Source: Streptomyces lincolnensis
Lineage (GTDB): Bacteria; Actinomycetota; Actinomycetes; Streptomycetales; Streptomycetaceae
Length of the DNA: 64,000 nt
Assembly: GCF_021173675.1 (NCBI RefSeq)
Contig: NZ_JAIHON010000019.1
Span: 124,001-188,000 of the forward strand
Reading direction: 5' to 3'
Made by a program: the position numbers and the translations under genes. How positions within the stretch are numbered: position 1 is the first letter of the stretch; every line of letters begins with the position of its first letter. A model generated the notes under the pieces. The model was not told the origin of the DNA. It did not search any database and saw only the letters and a list, made by a program, of their open reading frames with translations. This document shows positions 1-9,118 of the stretch, piece by piece.

Positions 1-1010
1 TCGACCACGCGGGCGTCCACGAACAGGACGGGCCGGCCGCAGGAGTCCATCCGGCCCTTGTGCTCGTCGGGGGCCAGGACGGTGGCGAGGGGGCCGATCT
101 CGCTCTGACCGAAGCAGTTGTAGAAGGCGAGTTTCGGCAGACGTGCGCGCAGGCGCTCCAGGACGGGCACCGGCATGATCGACGCGCCGTAGTACGCCTT
201 GCGCAGGCCGCCGAGGTCACGGGTGGCGAAGTCGGGGCGGTTGGCCAGGGCGATCCACACCGTCGGCGGGGCGAACAGGCTGTCCGCGCGGCCGGCCTCG
301 ATCAGGTCGAAGAGGCGGTCGCCGTCCGGTGCGTCGAGGATGACGTTGGTCGCTCCGACCGCGAGGTAGGGCAGCAGGAACACGTGCATCTGCGCCGAGT
401 GGTACAGCGGCAGCGAGTGCACCGGGCGGTCGCCCGCGCTCAGGTCGAGGGCGGTGATGGCGCTCAGGTACTCGTGCACCAGGGCGCGGTGGGTCATCAT
501 CGCGCCCTTGGGCAGGGCCGTCGTACCGGAGGTGTACAGCAGCTGGACGAGGTCCTCGGCGCGTGCTTCCGGGCCGTCGTGGGCGGGCGCGGCGGCCAGC
601 CGGGCGAGCAGCGAGTCGTCCGCGTCGCGCAGGGGCAGCGTACGGATTCCGTCCGGGAGCCGGCCGCCGAGGGCCGGGTCGGCGAGGACCAGGGTGCTGC
701 CGGACTGGGTGAGGATGTACGCGAGGTCGTCACCGGTCAGGTTCTGGTTGACCGGCACGTGCACCAGGCCCGCGCGGGCGCAGGCGAGGAAGCCGATCAG
801 ATAGGCGTCGGAGTTGTGGCCGTAGGCGCCGACCCGGGCGCCGGGTGCGAGGCCCTGGTCCAGGAGGACACTCGCCGCGCGGGAGACGGCCGCGTCGAGT
901 TCCTCGTACGTCCACGATCGGTCGCCGTACTCCACCGCGACGCGCGCGGGAGTGCGTCGGGCGGTGCGTCGCAGCACCCCGTCAACCGTACTGCCGTGTC
1001 CAGGCGTCAT
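1..1010 (-). CDS. Acyl-CoA synthetase / AMP-dependent ligase, 3' end beyond window
   Basis: Adenylate-forming enzyme expected to convert a carboxylic acid, ATP and CoA to acyl-CoA in the cytoplasm. Translating the minus strand from the ATG at 1008-1010 gives an N-terminus beginning MTPGHGSTVDGVLRRTA. The core ATP-binding signature YTSGTTALPKGAMMTH lies near residue 156, and the later motif YNCFGQSEIGPLATV sits close to the window edge. The usual glycine after the threonines is alanine (GTTALPKG), a small deviation. The last codons and the catalytic C-terminal lysine lie outside the window. The gene is divergent from the acylase at 1074. The substrate cannot be told from sequence. Confidence 0.9.
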   Translation of the reverse strand, partial: MTPGHGSTVDGVLRRTARRTPARVAVEYGDRSWTYEELDAAVSRAASVLLDQGLAPGARVGAYGHNSDAYLIGFLACARAGLVHVPVNQNLTGDDLAYILTQSGSTLVLADPALGGRLPDGIRTLPLRDADDSLLARLAAAPAHDGPEARAEDLVQLLYTSGTTALPKGAMMTHRALVHEYLSAITALDLSAGDRPVHSLPLYHSAQMHVFLLPYLAVGATNVILDAPDGDRLFDLIEAGRADSLFAPPTVWIALANRPDFATRDLGGLRKAYYGASIMPVPVLERLRARLPKLAFYNCFGQSEIGPLATVLAPDEHKGRMDSCGRPVLFVDARVV

Positions 1011-1018
1011 ACGGGACA

Positions 1019-1032
1019 ACCTACCGGTTGGT
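1019..1032. promoter_or_regulatory. Imperfect palindrome in divergent promoter
   Basis: ACCTACCGGTTGGT is an interrupted palindrome around a perfect ACCGGT core, in the 63-bp gap between the divergent acyl-CoA ligase and penicillin-acylase-like genes. Its size and symmetry suit a TetR-type operator, but no regulator gene is adjacent in the window. The function is inferred only. Confidence 0.35.
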
Positions 1033-1073
1033 ACGCTCAACCGCTCCTTCCCTCAATGACGTTGGGAGGCACG

Positions 1074-3485
1074 ATGCGCACCCGCCTGAGACGCGCCGTG
1101 GTCACGGCCGTCGCCCTGTTCACCGCCGGCACGGCACTGCCGGCATCCGCAGCACAGAGCGCACAGAGCCCGCAGAGCTCACGTCAGGACCATCCGTCCC
1201 ACGGTCGGCTGTCCGCCACCATCCGCTACACGGAGTACGGCATTCCGCACATCGTCGCGAAGGACTACGCGAGCCTCGGTTTCGGTACGGGCTGGGCGCA
1301 GGCCGCCGACCAGGTGTGCACGCTCGCCGACGGTTTCGTGACCGTGCGCGGCGAGCGTTCGCGGTTCTTCGGGCCGGACGCGCAGGCCGACTCGCTGTCC
1401 TCCGCCGCCAAGAACCTCTCCAGCGACCAGTACTTCGGCGGGGTGCGGGCGGCCGGCACCGTGGAGAGGCTGCTCGCCGAACCGGCGCCGCGCGGTCCGA
1501 GCCGGCAGTCGAAGGATGTGATGCGGGGCTTCGCGGCGGGCTACAACGCCTGGCTGAGGCAGAACCGCATCACCGACCCCGCGTGCCGGGGCGCCGCCTG
1601 GGTGCGCCCGGTGACCGCCCTCGACGTGGCCGCGCGGGGCTTCGCCCTGGCCGTGCTCGGCGGTCAGGGCCGGGCGGTGGACGGGATCACGGCGGCGCGG
1701 CCACCGGGCACCGCCGCGGCCGCCCCGGTGCGGCCGGACGCCCGGGACACCGCCCGGGCCGCCCGTGAGCTCTTCGCCTCCGACTCCGCCGGCATGGGGT
1801 CCAACGCGGTCGCCTTCCGGGGCACCACGACGGCGAACGGCCGCGGTCTGCTGCTGGGCAATCCGCACTACCCCTGGCAGGGCGGGCGCCGCTTCTGGCA
1901 GGCGCAGCAGACCATCCCCGGCGAACTGAACGTCTCCGGCGCCGCGCTGCTCGGCACTCCCACCGTGTCCATAGGGCACACCGCACATGTGGCCTGGAGC
2001 CATACCGTCGCGACCGGTGTCCCCCTCAACCTCCACCAGCTCACGCTGGACCCGTCCGACCCGACCGTCCACCTCGTCGACGGCCGACCGGAGCGGATGA
2101 CGCGCCGCTCCGTCACCGTCGCCGTGCAGGACGGCCCGCCCGTGACACGCACCCAGTGGTGGACGCGCTACGGCCCCGTGGTCACCTCGCTCGGCGCCTC
2201 GCTGCCGCTGCCCTGGACGCGTACGACGGCGTACGCGCTGAACGACCCCAACGCGGCCAACCTGCGCGCCTCCGACACCGCGCTCGGCTTCGCCAGGGCC
2301 CGCACCACGGCCGACGTCCTCGGCTCGCTGCGGCGCACCCAGGGCATCCCGTGGGTGAACACGGTCGCCGCGGACTCGGGCGGCCACACCCTGTTCACGC
2401 AGTCGCAGGTGCTCCCCCGGATCACCGACGACCTGGCCCGGCGCTGCTCCACTCCCCTGGGCCAGGTCACCTATCCCGCCTCGGGGGTGGCGGTCCTCGA
2501 CGGCTCTCGGGGTGACTGCACGCTCGGCAGCGACCCGGACGCCGTGCAGCCGGGGGTCTTCGGCCCGGCGAGGATGCCGACCCTCGTCGACGCCCCGTAC
2601 GCGGAGAACTCCAACGACAGCGCCTGGCTGGCCAACGCGGACCGGCCGCTGACCGGCTACGAGCGGGTCTTCGGCACCGTCGGCACCCAGCGCACGCTGC
2701 GCACGCGCGGCGCCATCGAGGACGTGGCCGCGATGGCGCGGAAGGGCGGCCTGACCGTACGGGATCTCCAGGCGCAGCAGTTCGCCAACCGGGCGCCGGC
2801 CGGTGACCTGGCGGCGGCGGACGCGGCGAAGGCATGCGCCGCGCTTCCCGGTGGGAGAGCAACGGGCAGCGACGGAACGGTCGTCGATGTCGCCGGGGCC
2901 TGCGAGGTGCTCGCGGGCTGGGACCGTTCCATGGACACCGGCAGCAGGGGCGCGCTGCTCTTCGACCGGCTGTGGCGCAGGATTCCGGCGTCCCAGCTGT
3001 GGAAGGTGCCGTTCTCGGCGGCCGATCCGGTGCGCACCCCGAACACGCTCAACACCGACACGCCCGCCTTCACCACGGCCCTGGCGGACACGGTCGCCGA
3101 ACTGCGGGCGGCGGGCATCCCGCTCGGCTCCCGGCTCGGCGAGCACCAGTTCGTCGTACGGAACGGGCAGCGCCTTCCCGTCTCCGGAGGCACGGAGTCG
3201 CTGGGCGTGTGGAACAAGATCGAGCCCGTGTGGGATCCGGCGGGCGGCGGCTACACGGAGGTGACGACCGGGTCCAGCTACCTCCAGGCGGTGGGCTGGG
3301 ACGGCGGCCGGTGCCCGGTGGCCCGCACGCTGCTGGCGTACTCCCAGTCCTCGAACCCGAACTCGCCGCACTTCAGCGATCAGACGCGGCTGTTCTCGGG
3401 TGAGAGATGGGTGACCTCGCGGTTCTGCGAGAAGGACATCCTGTCCTCGCCCGCGCTGAGGATCGTCCGGGTGCGCGAGCGGTGA
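1074..3485 (+). CDS. Secreted penicillin acylase-family Ntn hydrolase
   Basis: Extracellular N-terminal-nucleophile amidase of the penicillin G / aculeacin / acyl-homoserine-lactone acylase family, which removes acyl side chains from amides. The 803-residue product starts with a Sec signal (MRTRLRR, hydrophobic core, cleavage near AQS). An alpha-subunit region is followed by the processing site Gly242-Ser243 in GMGSNAVAF, where autocleavage would free the Ser243 nucleophile. A histidine 23 residues into the beta chain (GNPHYPW) and ENSNDSAW further on match the family. The ATG at 1074 is chosen because GGGAGG lies just upstream and the signal peptide begins there. The open frame extends far upstream, but that stretch encodes the divergent ligase. 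The substrate is unknown. Confidence 0.92.
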   Translation: MRTRLRRAVVTAVALFTAGTALPASAAQSAQSPQSSRQDHPSHGRLSATIRYTEYGIPHIVAKDYASLGFGTGWAQAADQVCTLADGFVTVRGERSRFFGPDAQADSLSSAAKNLSSDQYFGGVRAAGTVERLLAEPAPRGPSRQSKDVMRGFAAGYNAWLRQNRITDPACRGAAWVRPVTALDVAARGFALAVLGGQGRAVDGITAARPPGTAAAAPVRPDARDTARAARELFASDSAGMGSNAVAFRGTTTANGRGLLLGNPHYPWQGGRRFWQAQQTIPGELNVSGAALLGTPTVSIGHTAHVAWSHTVATGVPLNLHQLTLDPSDPTVHLVDGRPERMTRRSVTVAVQDGPPVTRTQWWTRYGPVVTSLGASLPLPWTRTTAYALNDPNAANLRASDTALGFARARTTADVLGSLRRTQGIPWVNTVAADSGGHTLFTQSQVLPRITDDLARRCSTPLGQVTYPASGVAVLDGSRGDCTLGSDPDAVQPGVFGPARMPTLVDAPYAENSNDSAWLANADRPLTGYERVFGTVGTQRTLRTRGAIEDVAAMARKGGLTVRDLQAQQFANRAPAGDLAAADAAKACAALPGGRATGSDGTVVDVAGACEVLAGWDRSMDTGSRGALLFDRLWRRIPASQLWKVPFSAADPVRTPNTLNTDTPAFTTALADTVAELRAAGIPLGSRLGEHQFVVRNGQRLPVSGGTESLGVWNKIEPVWDPAGGGYTEVTTGSSYLQAVGWDGGRCPVARTLLAYSQSSNPNSPHFSDQTRLFSGERWVTSRFCEKDILSSPALRIVRVRER

Positions 3486-3490
3486 GTGTG

Positions 3491-3516
3491 TGGTCCCGCC
3501 CCATGGGGCGGGACCA
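3491..3516. terminator. Bidirectional hairpin terminator
   Basis: A perfect inverted repeat, TGGTCCCGCCCC and GGGGCGGGACCA separated by AT, lies 5 bp after the acylase stop and 14 bp from the stop of the convergent acyl-CoA ligase. It likely ends transcription in both directions. There is no clear U-tract, as is common in actinomycetes. Confidence 0.8.
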
Positions 3517-3530
3517 TATTCCGCGGCCCG

Positions 3531-5114
3531 TCACACCGGTCGGGTGCGGCCCTCCCAGTACGGGTCCCGCAGCCGTCGCTTGTAGAGCTTGCCGTTGGGG
3601 TCGCGGGGCATGTCGGCGATGAAGTCGACGCTGCGGGGCCGCTTGTAGCCGGCGAGGCGCTCGGCGCAGTGGCCGAGGATCTCGGCAGCGAGGTCGGGGC
3701 CGGGTTCGTGGCCGGGGGCCGGTTCGACGACCGCCTTGACCTCCTCGCCCCAGTCGTCGTGCGGGATGCCGAAGACGGCGGCGTCGGCGACGGCGGGATG
3801 GGAGAGCAGGACCGACTCGATCTCGGCCGGGTAGATGTTGACCCCGCCCGAGATGATCATGTCGATCTTGCGGTCGCGGAGGAAGAGATAGCCGTCCTCG
3901 TCCAGGACACCGAGGTCGCCGACGGTGAAGAAGTCGCCGATGCGGTTCCTCCGGGTCTTGGTCTCGTCCTTGTGGTACGAGAAGCCGCCGGTGTTCATCT
4001 TGAGGTAGACGGTGCCGAGTTCGCCGGGCGGGAGCCGGTTGCCGTCGTCGTCGAAGACCGCGATCTCGCTGATGGGCCAGGCCTTGCCGACCGTGCCGGG
4101 CTTCTTCAGCCAGTCCTCGGCGGTCGCGAAGGCGCCGCCGCCCTCACTGGCCGCGTAGTACTCCTCCACGCAGGGGCCCCACCAGTCGAGCATCGCCCGC
4201 TTCACGTGCTCGGGGCAGGGTGCGGCGCCGTGGATCGCGTGCCGCATGGAGGAGACGTCGTAGCGGGCCCTGACCTCCTCCGGCAGGGCCAGCAGACGGT
4301 GGAACTGGGTCGGGACCATGTGTGTGTGGGTGCACTTCTCCCGGTCGATCAGCCGGAGCATCTCCTCCGGTGTCCACTTGTCCATCAGGACGAGACGGTG
4401 GCCGATGTGCAGGGACGCGCCCGCGAACTGGAGGACGGCGGTGTGGTAGAGCGGCGAGCAGACGAGGTGGACGTTGTCGTCGAACGGCAGGATGCCGAAG
4501 ATGCCGAGGAATCCGCCGAGGTAGGCCTCCTCGGGCGCCTTGCCGGGCAGCGGGCGCCGGATGCCGCGCGGGCGGCCGGTGGTGCCCGAGGTGTAGTTCA
4601 TGACCCAGCCGAGCGTGCGGTCGGAGGGCGCCGACTCCGGTTGTCCGTCGAGGAGTTCGGCGTACGGCCGGAAGCCCTCGACCGTGCCGACCGCGTACCG
4701 GTGGGTGGCCGGCAGGCCCGCCTCGTCGGCGGCGTGGCGGGCGGGGCCGGCGAAGCGCTCGTGGGCGAGGAGCACCTTGGATCCGGAGTCGGCGACGATC
4801 CAGGCGATCTCGGGGCCGACGAAGTGGTGGTTGACCGGGACGAGATAGAAGCCGGCCTGGCTGGCGGCGAGGTAGGCGGTCAGCATCTCGACGCCGTTGG
4901 GCAGGACGACCGCGAAGGCGTCGCCGCGTCGTAGTCCGGCCGCGCGCAGGCCGTGGACGAGGCGGTTGGTGGCGGCGTGCAGACGGCCGGCGGTCCACTG
5001 CTCGCCGTCCGGCGCGGTCAGCACCGTGCGGCCGGGGTCGGCCATGGCCTGGGCCCAGAAACCCGCGGGAGGTGTGCCCGTGCCCGTGCCCGTACTCGTG
5101 TTCGTACTCGTCAC
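3531..5114 (-). CDS. Acyl-CoA synthetase (FadD4-like)
   Basis: A 527-residue AMP-forming acyl-CoA ligase. The ATP-binding motif YTSGTTGRPRGIRR is near residue 173, and the C-terminal PNGKLYKRRL carries the adenylation lysine. Between them are the acyl-pocket and hinge regions, ending in GVNIYPAEIESVL. The start is the GTG at 5112-5114, which overlaps the TGA of the upstream nitronate monooxygenase gene (GTGA). The two genes are therefore translationally coupled and probably act on one acid or ketone degradation route. The N-terminal Thr/Ser/Gly run (TSTNTSTGTGTGT) is low-complexity. A long open frame continues upstream but is the shadow of the neighbouring gene. Confidence 0.9.
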   Translation of the reverse strand: MTSTNTSTGTGTGTPPAGFWAQAMADPGRTVLTAPDGEQWTAGRLHAATNRLVHGLRAAGLRRGDAFAVVLPNGVEMLTAYLAASQAGFYLVPVNHHFVGPEIAWIVADSGSKVLLAHERFAGPARHAADEAGLPATHRYAVGTVEGFRPYAELLDGQPESAPSDRTLGWVMNYTSGTTGRPRGIRRPLPGKAPEEAYLGGFLGIFGILPFDDNVHLVCSPLYHTAVLQFAGASLHIGHRLVLMDKWTPEEMLRLIDREKCTHTHMVPTQFHRLLALPEEVRARYDVSSMRHAIHGAAPCPEHVKRAMLDWWGPCVEEYYAASEGGGAFATAEDWLKKPGTVGKAWPISEIAVFDDDGNRLPPGELGTVYLKMNTGGFSYHKDETKTRRNRIGDFFTVGDLGVLDEDGYLFLRDRKIDMIISGGVNIYPAEIESVLLSHPAVADAAVFGIPHDDWGEEVKAVVEPAPGHEPGPDLAAEILGHCAERLAGYKRPRSVDFIADMPRDPNGKLYKRRLRDPYWEGRTRPV

Positions 5115-6235
5115 TGGGCGCTCCTTCCGGCGATGCGGTTGATGCGGTCGACCGCCCGCTCGAAGCCGCGGGTGAGGTCGTCGAAGACGGCCTGGACGCT
5201 GCGTTCGCTCGTCATGCGGCCGACGATCTGGCCGACGGGCGTGCCCAGCAGGGGTTCGACCTCGTACTTCTGGATGCGGGAGACGGCCTCGGCGACGAGC
5301 AGGCCCTGGAGGGGCATGGGGAGGGTGCCGGGTCCGTCCGGGTCGTCCCAGGCGTCGGTCCACTCGGTGCGCAGTTGGCGGGCCGGTTTTCCGGTGAGGG
5401 AGCGGGAGCGGACGGTGTCGCCGGAGCCGGCGTCGAGGAGCTTCCGGATGAGTTTCGGCGAGGGGAGTTCGGCTTCGGTGGTGGTCAGCCACAGGGAGCC
5501 CAGCCACACGCCCTGGGCGCCGAGCGCCAGCGCGGCCGCCACCTGTTGCCCGCTGCCGATGCCCCCGGCGGCCAGGACGGGCAGGGGGTCGACGGCGTCG
5601 ACGACCTCGGGGGTCAGCACCATGGAGGCGATCTCGCCGGTGTGCCCGCCGGCCTCGTAGCCCTGGGCGACCACGATGTCGATGCCCGCCTCCTGGTGCT
5701 TGCGGGCGTGCCGGGCGCTGCCCGCGAGCGCGGCGACGAGGACGTCCTGGTCGTGGGCGCGGGCCACCACGTCGGCGGGCGGGGAGCCGAGCGCGTTGGC
5801 GAGCAGCTTGATCGGGTAGTCGAAGGCGACGTCGAGCTGGTTGCGGGCGACCTGCTCCATCCATCCGGTGATGCGCCAGCCGGAGGCCTCGCCCTCGGCG
5901 AGTTCGGGCACGCCGTGCTTGGCGAGGGTGTCCTGGACGAACTGCCGGTGCCCCTCCGGGATCATCGCCTCGATGTCGGCCTCGGTCAGGGTCCGGTTTC
6001 CCGGGGCCTCGACCTTCTTCGCGGGCATGACGACGTCCAGGCCGTAGGGCATGCCCTCCACATGCGCCTCGATCCAGTCGAGGTCGCGTTTGAGGTCGTC
6101 GGGCGCGGTGTAGCGGACCGCGCCGAGCACACCGAAGCCGCCGGCCCGGCTGATGGCCGCGGCGACGGCGGGGAACGGCGTGAAGCCGAAGACGGCGTAC
6201 TCGATTCCCAGTTTCCTGCTCAGCTCCGTCTGCAT
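5111..6235 (-). CDS. Nitronate monooxygenase-family flavoprotein
   Basis: A 374-residue TIM-barrel FMN enzyme of the nitronate monooxygenase (2-nitropropane dioxygenase) family. The N-terminus GIEYAVFGFTPFPAVAAAISRAGG and the glycine-rich phosphate-binding segments VAQGYEAGGHTGE and LPVLAAGGIGSGQQVAAALALGAQG are typical. Such enzymes oxidise alkyl nitronates, and many homologues act as less specific NADH-dependent flavin oxidoreductases. It is the first gene of a two-gene unit with the acyl-CoA ligase (4-bp overlap). Position 6235 is the only good ATG before the conserved TIM-barrel start. Confidence 0.88.
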   Translation of the reverse strand: MQTELSRKLGIEYAVFGFTPFPAVAAAISRAGGFGVLGAVRYTAPDDLKRDLDWIEAHVEGMPYGLDVVMPAKKVEAPGNRTLTEADIEAMIPEGHRQFVQDTLAKHGVPELAEGEASGWRITGWMEQVARNQLDVAFDYPIKLLANALGSPPADVVARAHDQDVLVAALAGSARHARKHQEAGIDIVVAQGYEAGGHTGEIASMVLTPEVVDAVDPLPVLAAGGIGSGQQVAAALALGAQGVWLGSLWLTTTEAELPSPKLIRKLLDAGSGDTVRSRSLTGKPARQLRTEWTDAWDDPDGPGTLPMPLQGLLVAEAVSRIQKYEVEPLLGTPVGQIVGRMTSERSVQAVFDDLTRGFERAVDRINRIAGRSAQ

Positions 6236-6405
6236 GGGCGCAGGATGCCGCAGCCCTCCGGCCGACGGAAGAGCTTTTCTGATACTCCGTCAGATTTCTG
6301 GACGCCCGCCCGCCCCGTTGACACACGGCACCACTGACACGAAAGTTTCATCGCACACAGTGATCCCGGAAAGATACTTTCAGCCCGTGGGGCGGGGAGG
6401 CCTTG

Positions 6406-8175
6406 ATGAGTGCGGACACGGCGGACGGCGGCAGACTGACCCGGCGTCAACTGGGGCGCGGAACCCTCGCGTTGGGCGGTGCGCTGATCATCGCCCCGCT
6501 GTCGGCGGCGGCCTCGGCGACCGGTGGCGCCACCACCCTGCGCCACGGCTCACCCGAACGCGCCGGCCTCCTCCCGGCGTCGCTGCGCCAACTGGTCACC
6601 GACGCACAGGCGTTCCTCGGCCCCTCCCCCGCCCACCCCTGGTACGCGGGCGCCGTCCTGCTCGCCGGGCGCGGTGGCATCGTGGCCCTCCACGAGCCCA
6701 TCGGCATGGCGGTGCGCTATCGGGCGTACGACGAGAAGACCGACACCGGTGTCGAGTTCCCGGCCGAGGAGCAGATCCCCATGGCCGAGGACACCGTCTT
6801 CGACCTCGCCTCGGTGTCGAAGCTGTTCACCTCGATCCTCGCCGTGCAGCAGATCGAGCGGGGCGCGCTGGAGCTGGAGGGACGGGTCGCCTCCTACCTG
6901 CCGGAGTTCGGCGGCGCGGGCAAACAGGACATCACCGTCCGCCACCTCCTCACCCACACCTCGGGATTCCGCGCCTGGATCCCGCTCTACACGGCACCGA
7001 CGCACGAGGAGAAGCTGCGCCTCATCTGGAACGAGGCCCCCCTCAACCCACCCGGCTCGGCCTATCTGTACTCGGACCTCAACCTGATCTCGCTCCAGCT
7101 GGTACTGGAGAGGATTACGGGCCGCGGCCTGGACGCCCTCCTCCGCGACGAGATCACCGCACCCCTCGGCATGCGCCGCACCCGCTACAACCCGCCCGCC
7201 TCGTGGCGGCCCAAGGTCGCGGCCACCGAGGACGCCCGCAAGCCGTGGTCCGGCCTCGACCGCGGGCTGGTGTGGGGCGAGGTCCACGACGAGAACGCCT
7301 ACAGCCTCGGCGGGATCGCGGGCCACGCGGGCGTGTTCTCCACCGCCTGGGACCTGGCCGTGCTCGGCCGGACGCTGCTCAACGGCGGCGTCTACGGCAG
7401 GGCACGCATCCTGCGGCCGGAGTCGGTGGAGCTGATGTTCACCGACTTCAACACCGCCTTCCCCGGCGACGAGCACGGCCTCGGCTTCGAGCTCTACCAG
7501 CACTGGTACATGGGCGCGATGGCCACCCCGCGCACCGCCGGGCACACCGGCTTCACCGGCACCTCGCTGGTCCTCGACCCGACGACCGACTCCTTCCTGA
7601 TCGTCCTCGGCAACTCGGTGCACCCGGTGCGCAGTTGGCGCTCGGGGTCCGCTCCACGGGTCGCCACCGCCAATGCCCTGGCCCGCGCCGTTCCGGTCCG
7701 GCCACGGCACGGACGTACCGCCTGGTTCTCCGGGATGGCGACCTCCACCGCCGCCACGCTCGCGCTGCCCGCGCTCGACACGTCCGCGGGCGGTGCGCGC
7801 CTGCGCTGCGCGCTGTGGTGGGACACCGAACCCCGGGCGGACGTGCTGACCCTGGAGGCCACGACGGACGGCGGCACGACCTGGAGCCCCGTGCCGTTCA
7901 CGACCACGCGCCTCGGCGACCGACCGCAGGACCATCCGGCGGGCACGGTCACCGGCTGGTCGGGCCGCGTCTGGCACCGGCTCACCGCCGACCTCCCGGC
8001 CGAACGACAGCTCACCGTGCGCTGGCGGTACACCACCGACCGGCTGTACGTCGGGCGGGGCGTCTACGTCGACGGGCCGCGCGTGGAGTCCACGTCCGGT
8101 GTCCTCTTCGACGAGGCGCGCCCGGCGGACGCCGCGCGGATCGAGGCGAAGGGCTGGTCACCGTCGGCGGACTGA
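6406..8175 (+). CDS. Tat-exported serine hydrolase, class C beta-lactamase fold
   Basis: A 589-residue secreted hydrolase of the beta-lactamase / penicillin-binding-protein-like family. A twin-arginine leader (LTRRQLGRGTLALGG, then an Ala-rich cleavage region) opens the protein. The active-site SxxK is SVSK at 136-139, the YxN-like motif YSDLN begins near 222, and GHTGFTG serves as the third box. The region after about residue 430 is a beta-rich tail of unknown role, making the protein longer than a simple lactamase. ATG 6406 is preferred over TTG 6403 because GGGGAGG at 6394-6400 is then 5 nt away. Likely roles are esterase, D-aminopeptidase or cell-wall hydrolase; the substrate is unknown. 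Confidence 0.88.
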   Translation: MSADTADGGRLTRRQLGRGTLALGGALIIAPLSAAASATGGATTLRHGSPERAGLLPASLRQLVTDAQAFLGPSPAHPWYAGAVLLAGRGGIVALHEPIGMAVRYRAYDEKTDTGVEFPAEEQIPMAEDTVFDLASVSKLFTSILAVQQIERGALELEGRVASYLPEFGGAGKQDITVRHLLTHTSGFRAWIPLYTAPTHEEKLRLIWNEAPLNPPGSAYLYSDLNLISLQLVLERITGRGLDALLRDEITAPLGMRRTRYNPPASWRPKVAATEDARKPWSGLDRGLVWGEVHDENAYSLGGIAGHAGVFSTAWDLAVLGRTLLNGGVYGRARILRPESVELMFTDFNTAFPGDEHGLGFELYQHWYMGAMATPRTAGHTGFTGTSLVLDPTTDSFLIVLGNSVHPVRSWRSGSAPRVATANALARAVPVRPRHGRTAWFSGMATSTAATLALPALDTSAGGARLRCALWWDTEPRADVLTLEATTDGGTTWSPVPFTTTRLGDRPQDHPAGTVTGWSGRVWHRLTADLPAERQLTVRWRYTTDRLYVGRGVYVDGPRVESTSGVLFDEARPADAARIEAKGWSPSAD

Positions 8176-8179
8176 CGAC

Positions 8180-9031
8180 TCAGCCGGGGACGTCCAGCCG
8201 CTGGGTGCCCACGACCGACAGCAGCCGCAGCGCCTCCTCGGACGGCGAACCCGGGACGGCGGTGTAGATCACGACCCGCTGGTCGCGGTCGGCGATGTCG
8301 AGGACGTCGCAGTTGACCGCGACGGGGCCGACCACGGGGTGGTCGAAGGTCTTGCAGAGCGTGGGGTGCGCGGTGACGTCGTGGGCGGCCCACAGCTCGG
8401 CGAACTCCTCGCTCCCGGCCTGGAGTTCGGCCACCAGGCCGGTCAGTTCGGGGTCGTCGGGGTAGCGGGCGGAGGCCGCGCGGAGCTGCTGGACCGAGGA
8501 GCGGGCGAACTCCTCCCCGTCCGACACGCCGTACAGGCGCCGGCCTTCCGGGTGCGGTCCGAGGAAGGCGCGCCGGACGAGGTTGCGGTCGCGGCGGGAC
8601 AGGGCGGAGAAGTCCTCCATGAGTGCCGCGGCCAGATCGTTCCAGGCGATGACCTCGTGGGTCGCCGAGATGACGAACGCGGCGGCCTGCGGCAGCCGGT
8701 GCAGCAGGTCGACGATGCTCTGCCGCACCTCGCGCGAGGGGCCGGGAGGCGGGCCCGGCGGGGTGCCGGCGAGGTGGTGGAGGTGATCGCGTTCGGCGTC
8801 CGACAGCCGTAGCGCGCGGGCGAGCTGGGCGAGCACCTCGCGGGACGGGTGCGGGGCGCGGGCCTGCTCCAGGCGGGTGTAGTACTCGGTGGAGATGTAC
8901 GCCAGCTGCGCCACCTCCTCGCGGCGCAGCCCCGGGGTGCGACGGCGTGGCCCGGCGGGCAGCCCGATGTCGGCGGGGGTGATGCGCTCGCGCCTGCTGC
9001 GCAGGAAGTCGGCCAGTTCTCGTCGGTCCAC
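8180..9031 (-). CDS. XRE-family regulator with MmyB-like ligand domain
   Basis: A 283-residue DNA-binding regulator. The N-terminal helix-turn-helix (RELADFLRSRRERI, then TPGLRREEVAQLAYISTEYY) is followed by an MmyB-type PAS-like sensor domain (VIAWNDLAAALM, then DVTAHPTLCKTFDHPVVG). The family commonly represses an adjacent, divergently transcribed oxidoreductase gene, and here an SDR starts 87 bp away. The GTG at 9029-9031 is chosen because the conserved N-terminus begins there. GGAGGT lies almost on top of this codon, so the message may be leaderless. The ligand is unknown, though fatty acids bind some homologues. Confidence 0.9.
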   Translation of the reverse strand: MDRRELADFLRSRRERITPADIGLPAGPRRRTPGLRREEVAQLAYISTEYYTRLEQARAPHPSREVLAQLARALRLSDAERDHLHHLAGTPPGPPPGPSREVRQSIVDLLHRLPQAAAFVISATHEVIAWNDLAAALMEDFSALSRRDRNLVRRAFLGPHPEGRRLYGVSDGEEFARSSVQQLRAASARYPDDPELTGLVAELQAGSEEFAELWAAHDVTAHPTLCKTFDHPVVGPVAVNCDVLDIADRDQRVVIYTAVPGSPSEEALRLLSVVGTQRLDVPG

Positions 9032-9118
9032 ACCTCCAGTGTGCGGGCGGGCCGGTGTGCCCAGCCAGGTACCGCCGGTGCCTGGATGAGCCCCGGCGCC
9101 GGGCGCAGGCTCGACGGC

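Noticed and set aside
60..1073. Upstream extension of the acylase frame
   Set aside because: This stretch encodes a clear acyl-CoA ligase on the minus strand, and the signal peptide starts at 1074.
1179..3371. A 730-codon open frame on the minus strand opposite the acylase
   Set aside because: Arg/Gly-rich translation without domains; GC-rich third positions keep antisense frames open. The plus strand has a signal peptide and catalytic motifs.
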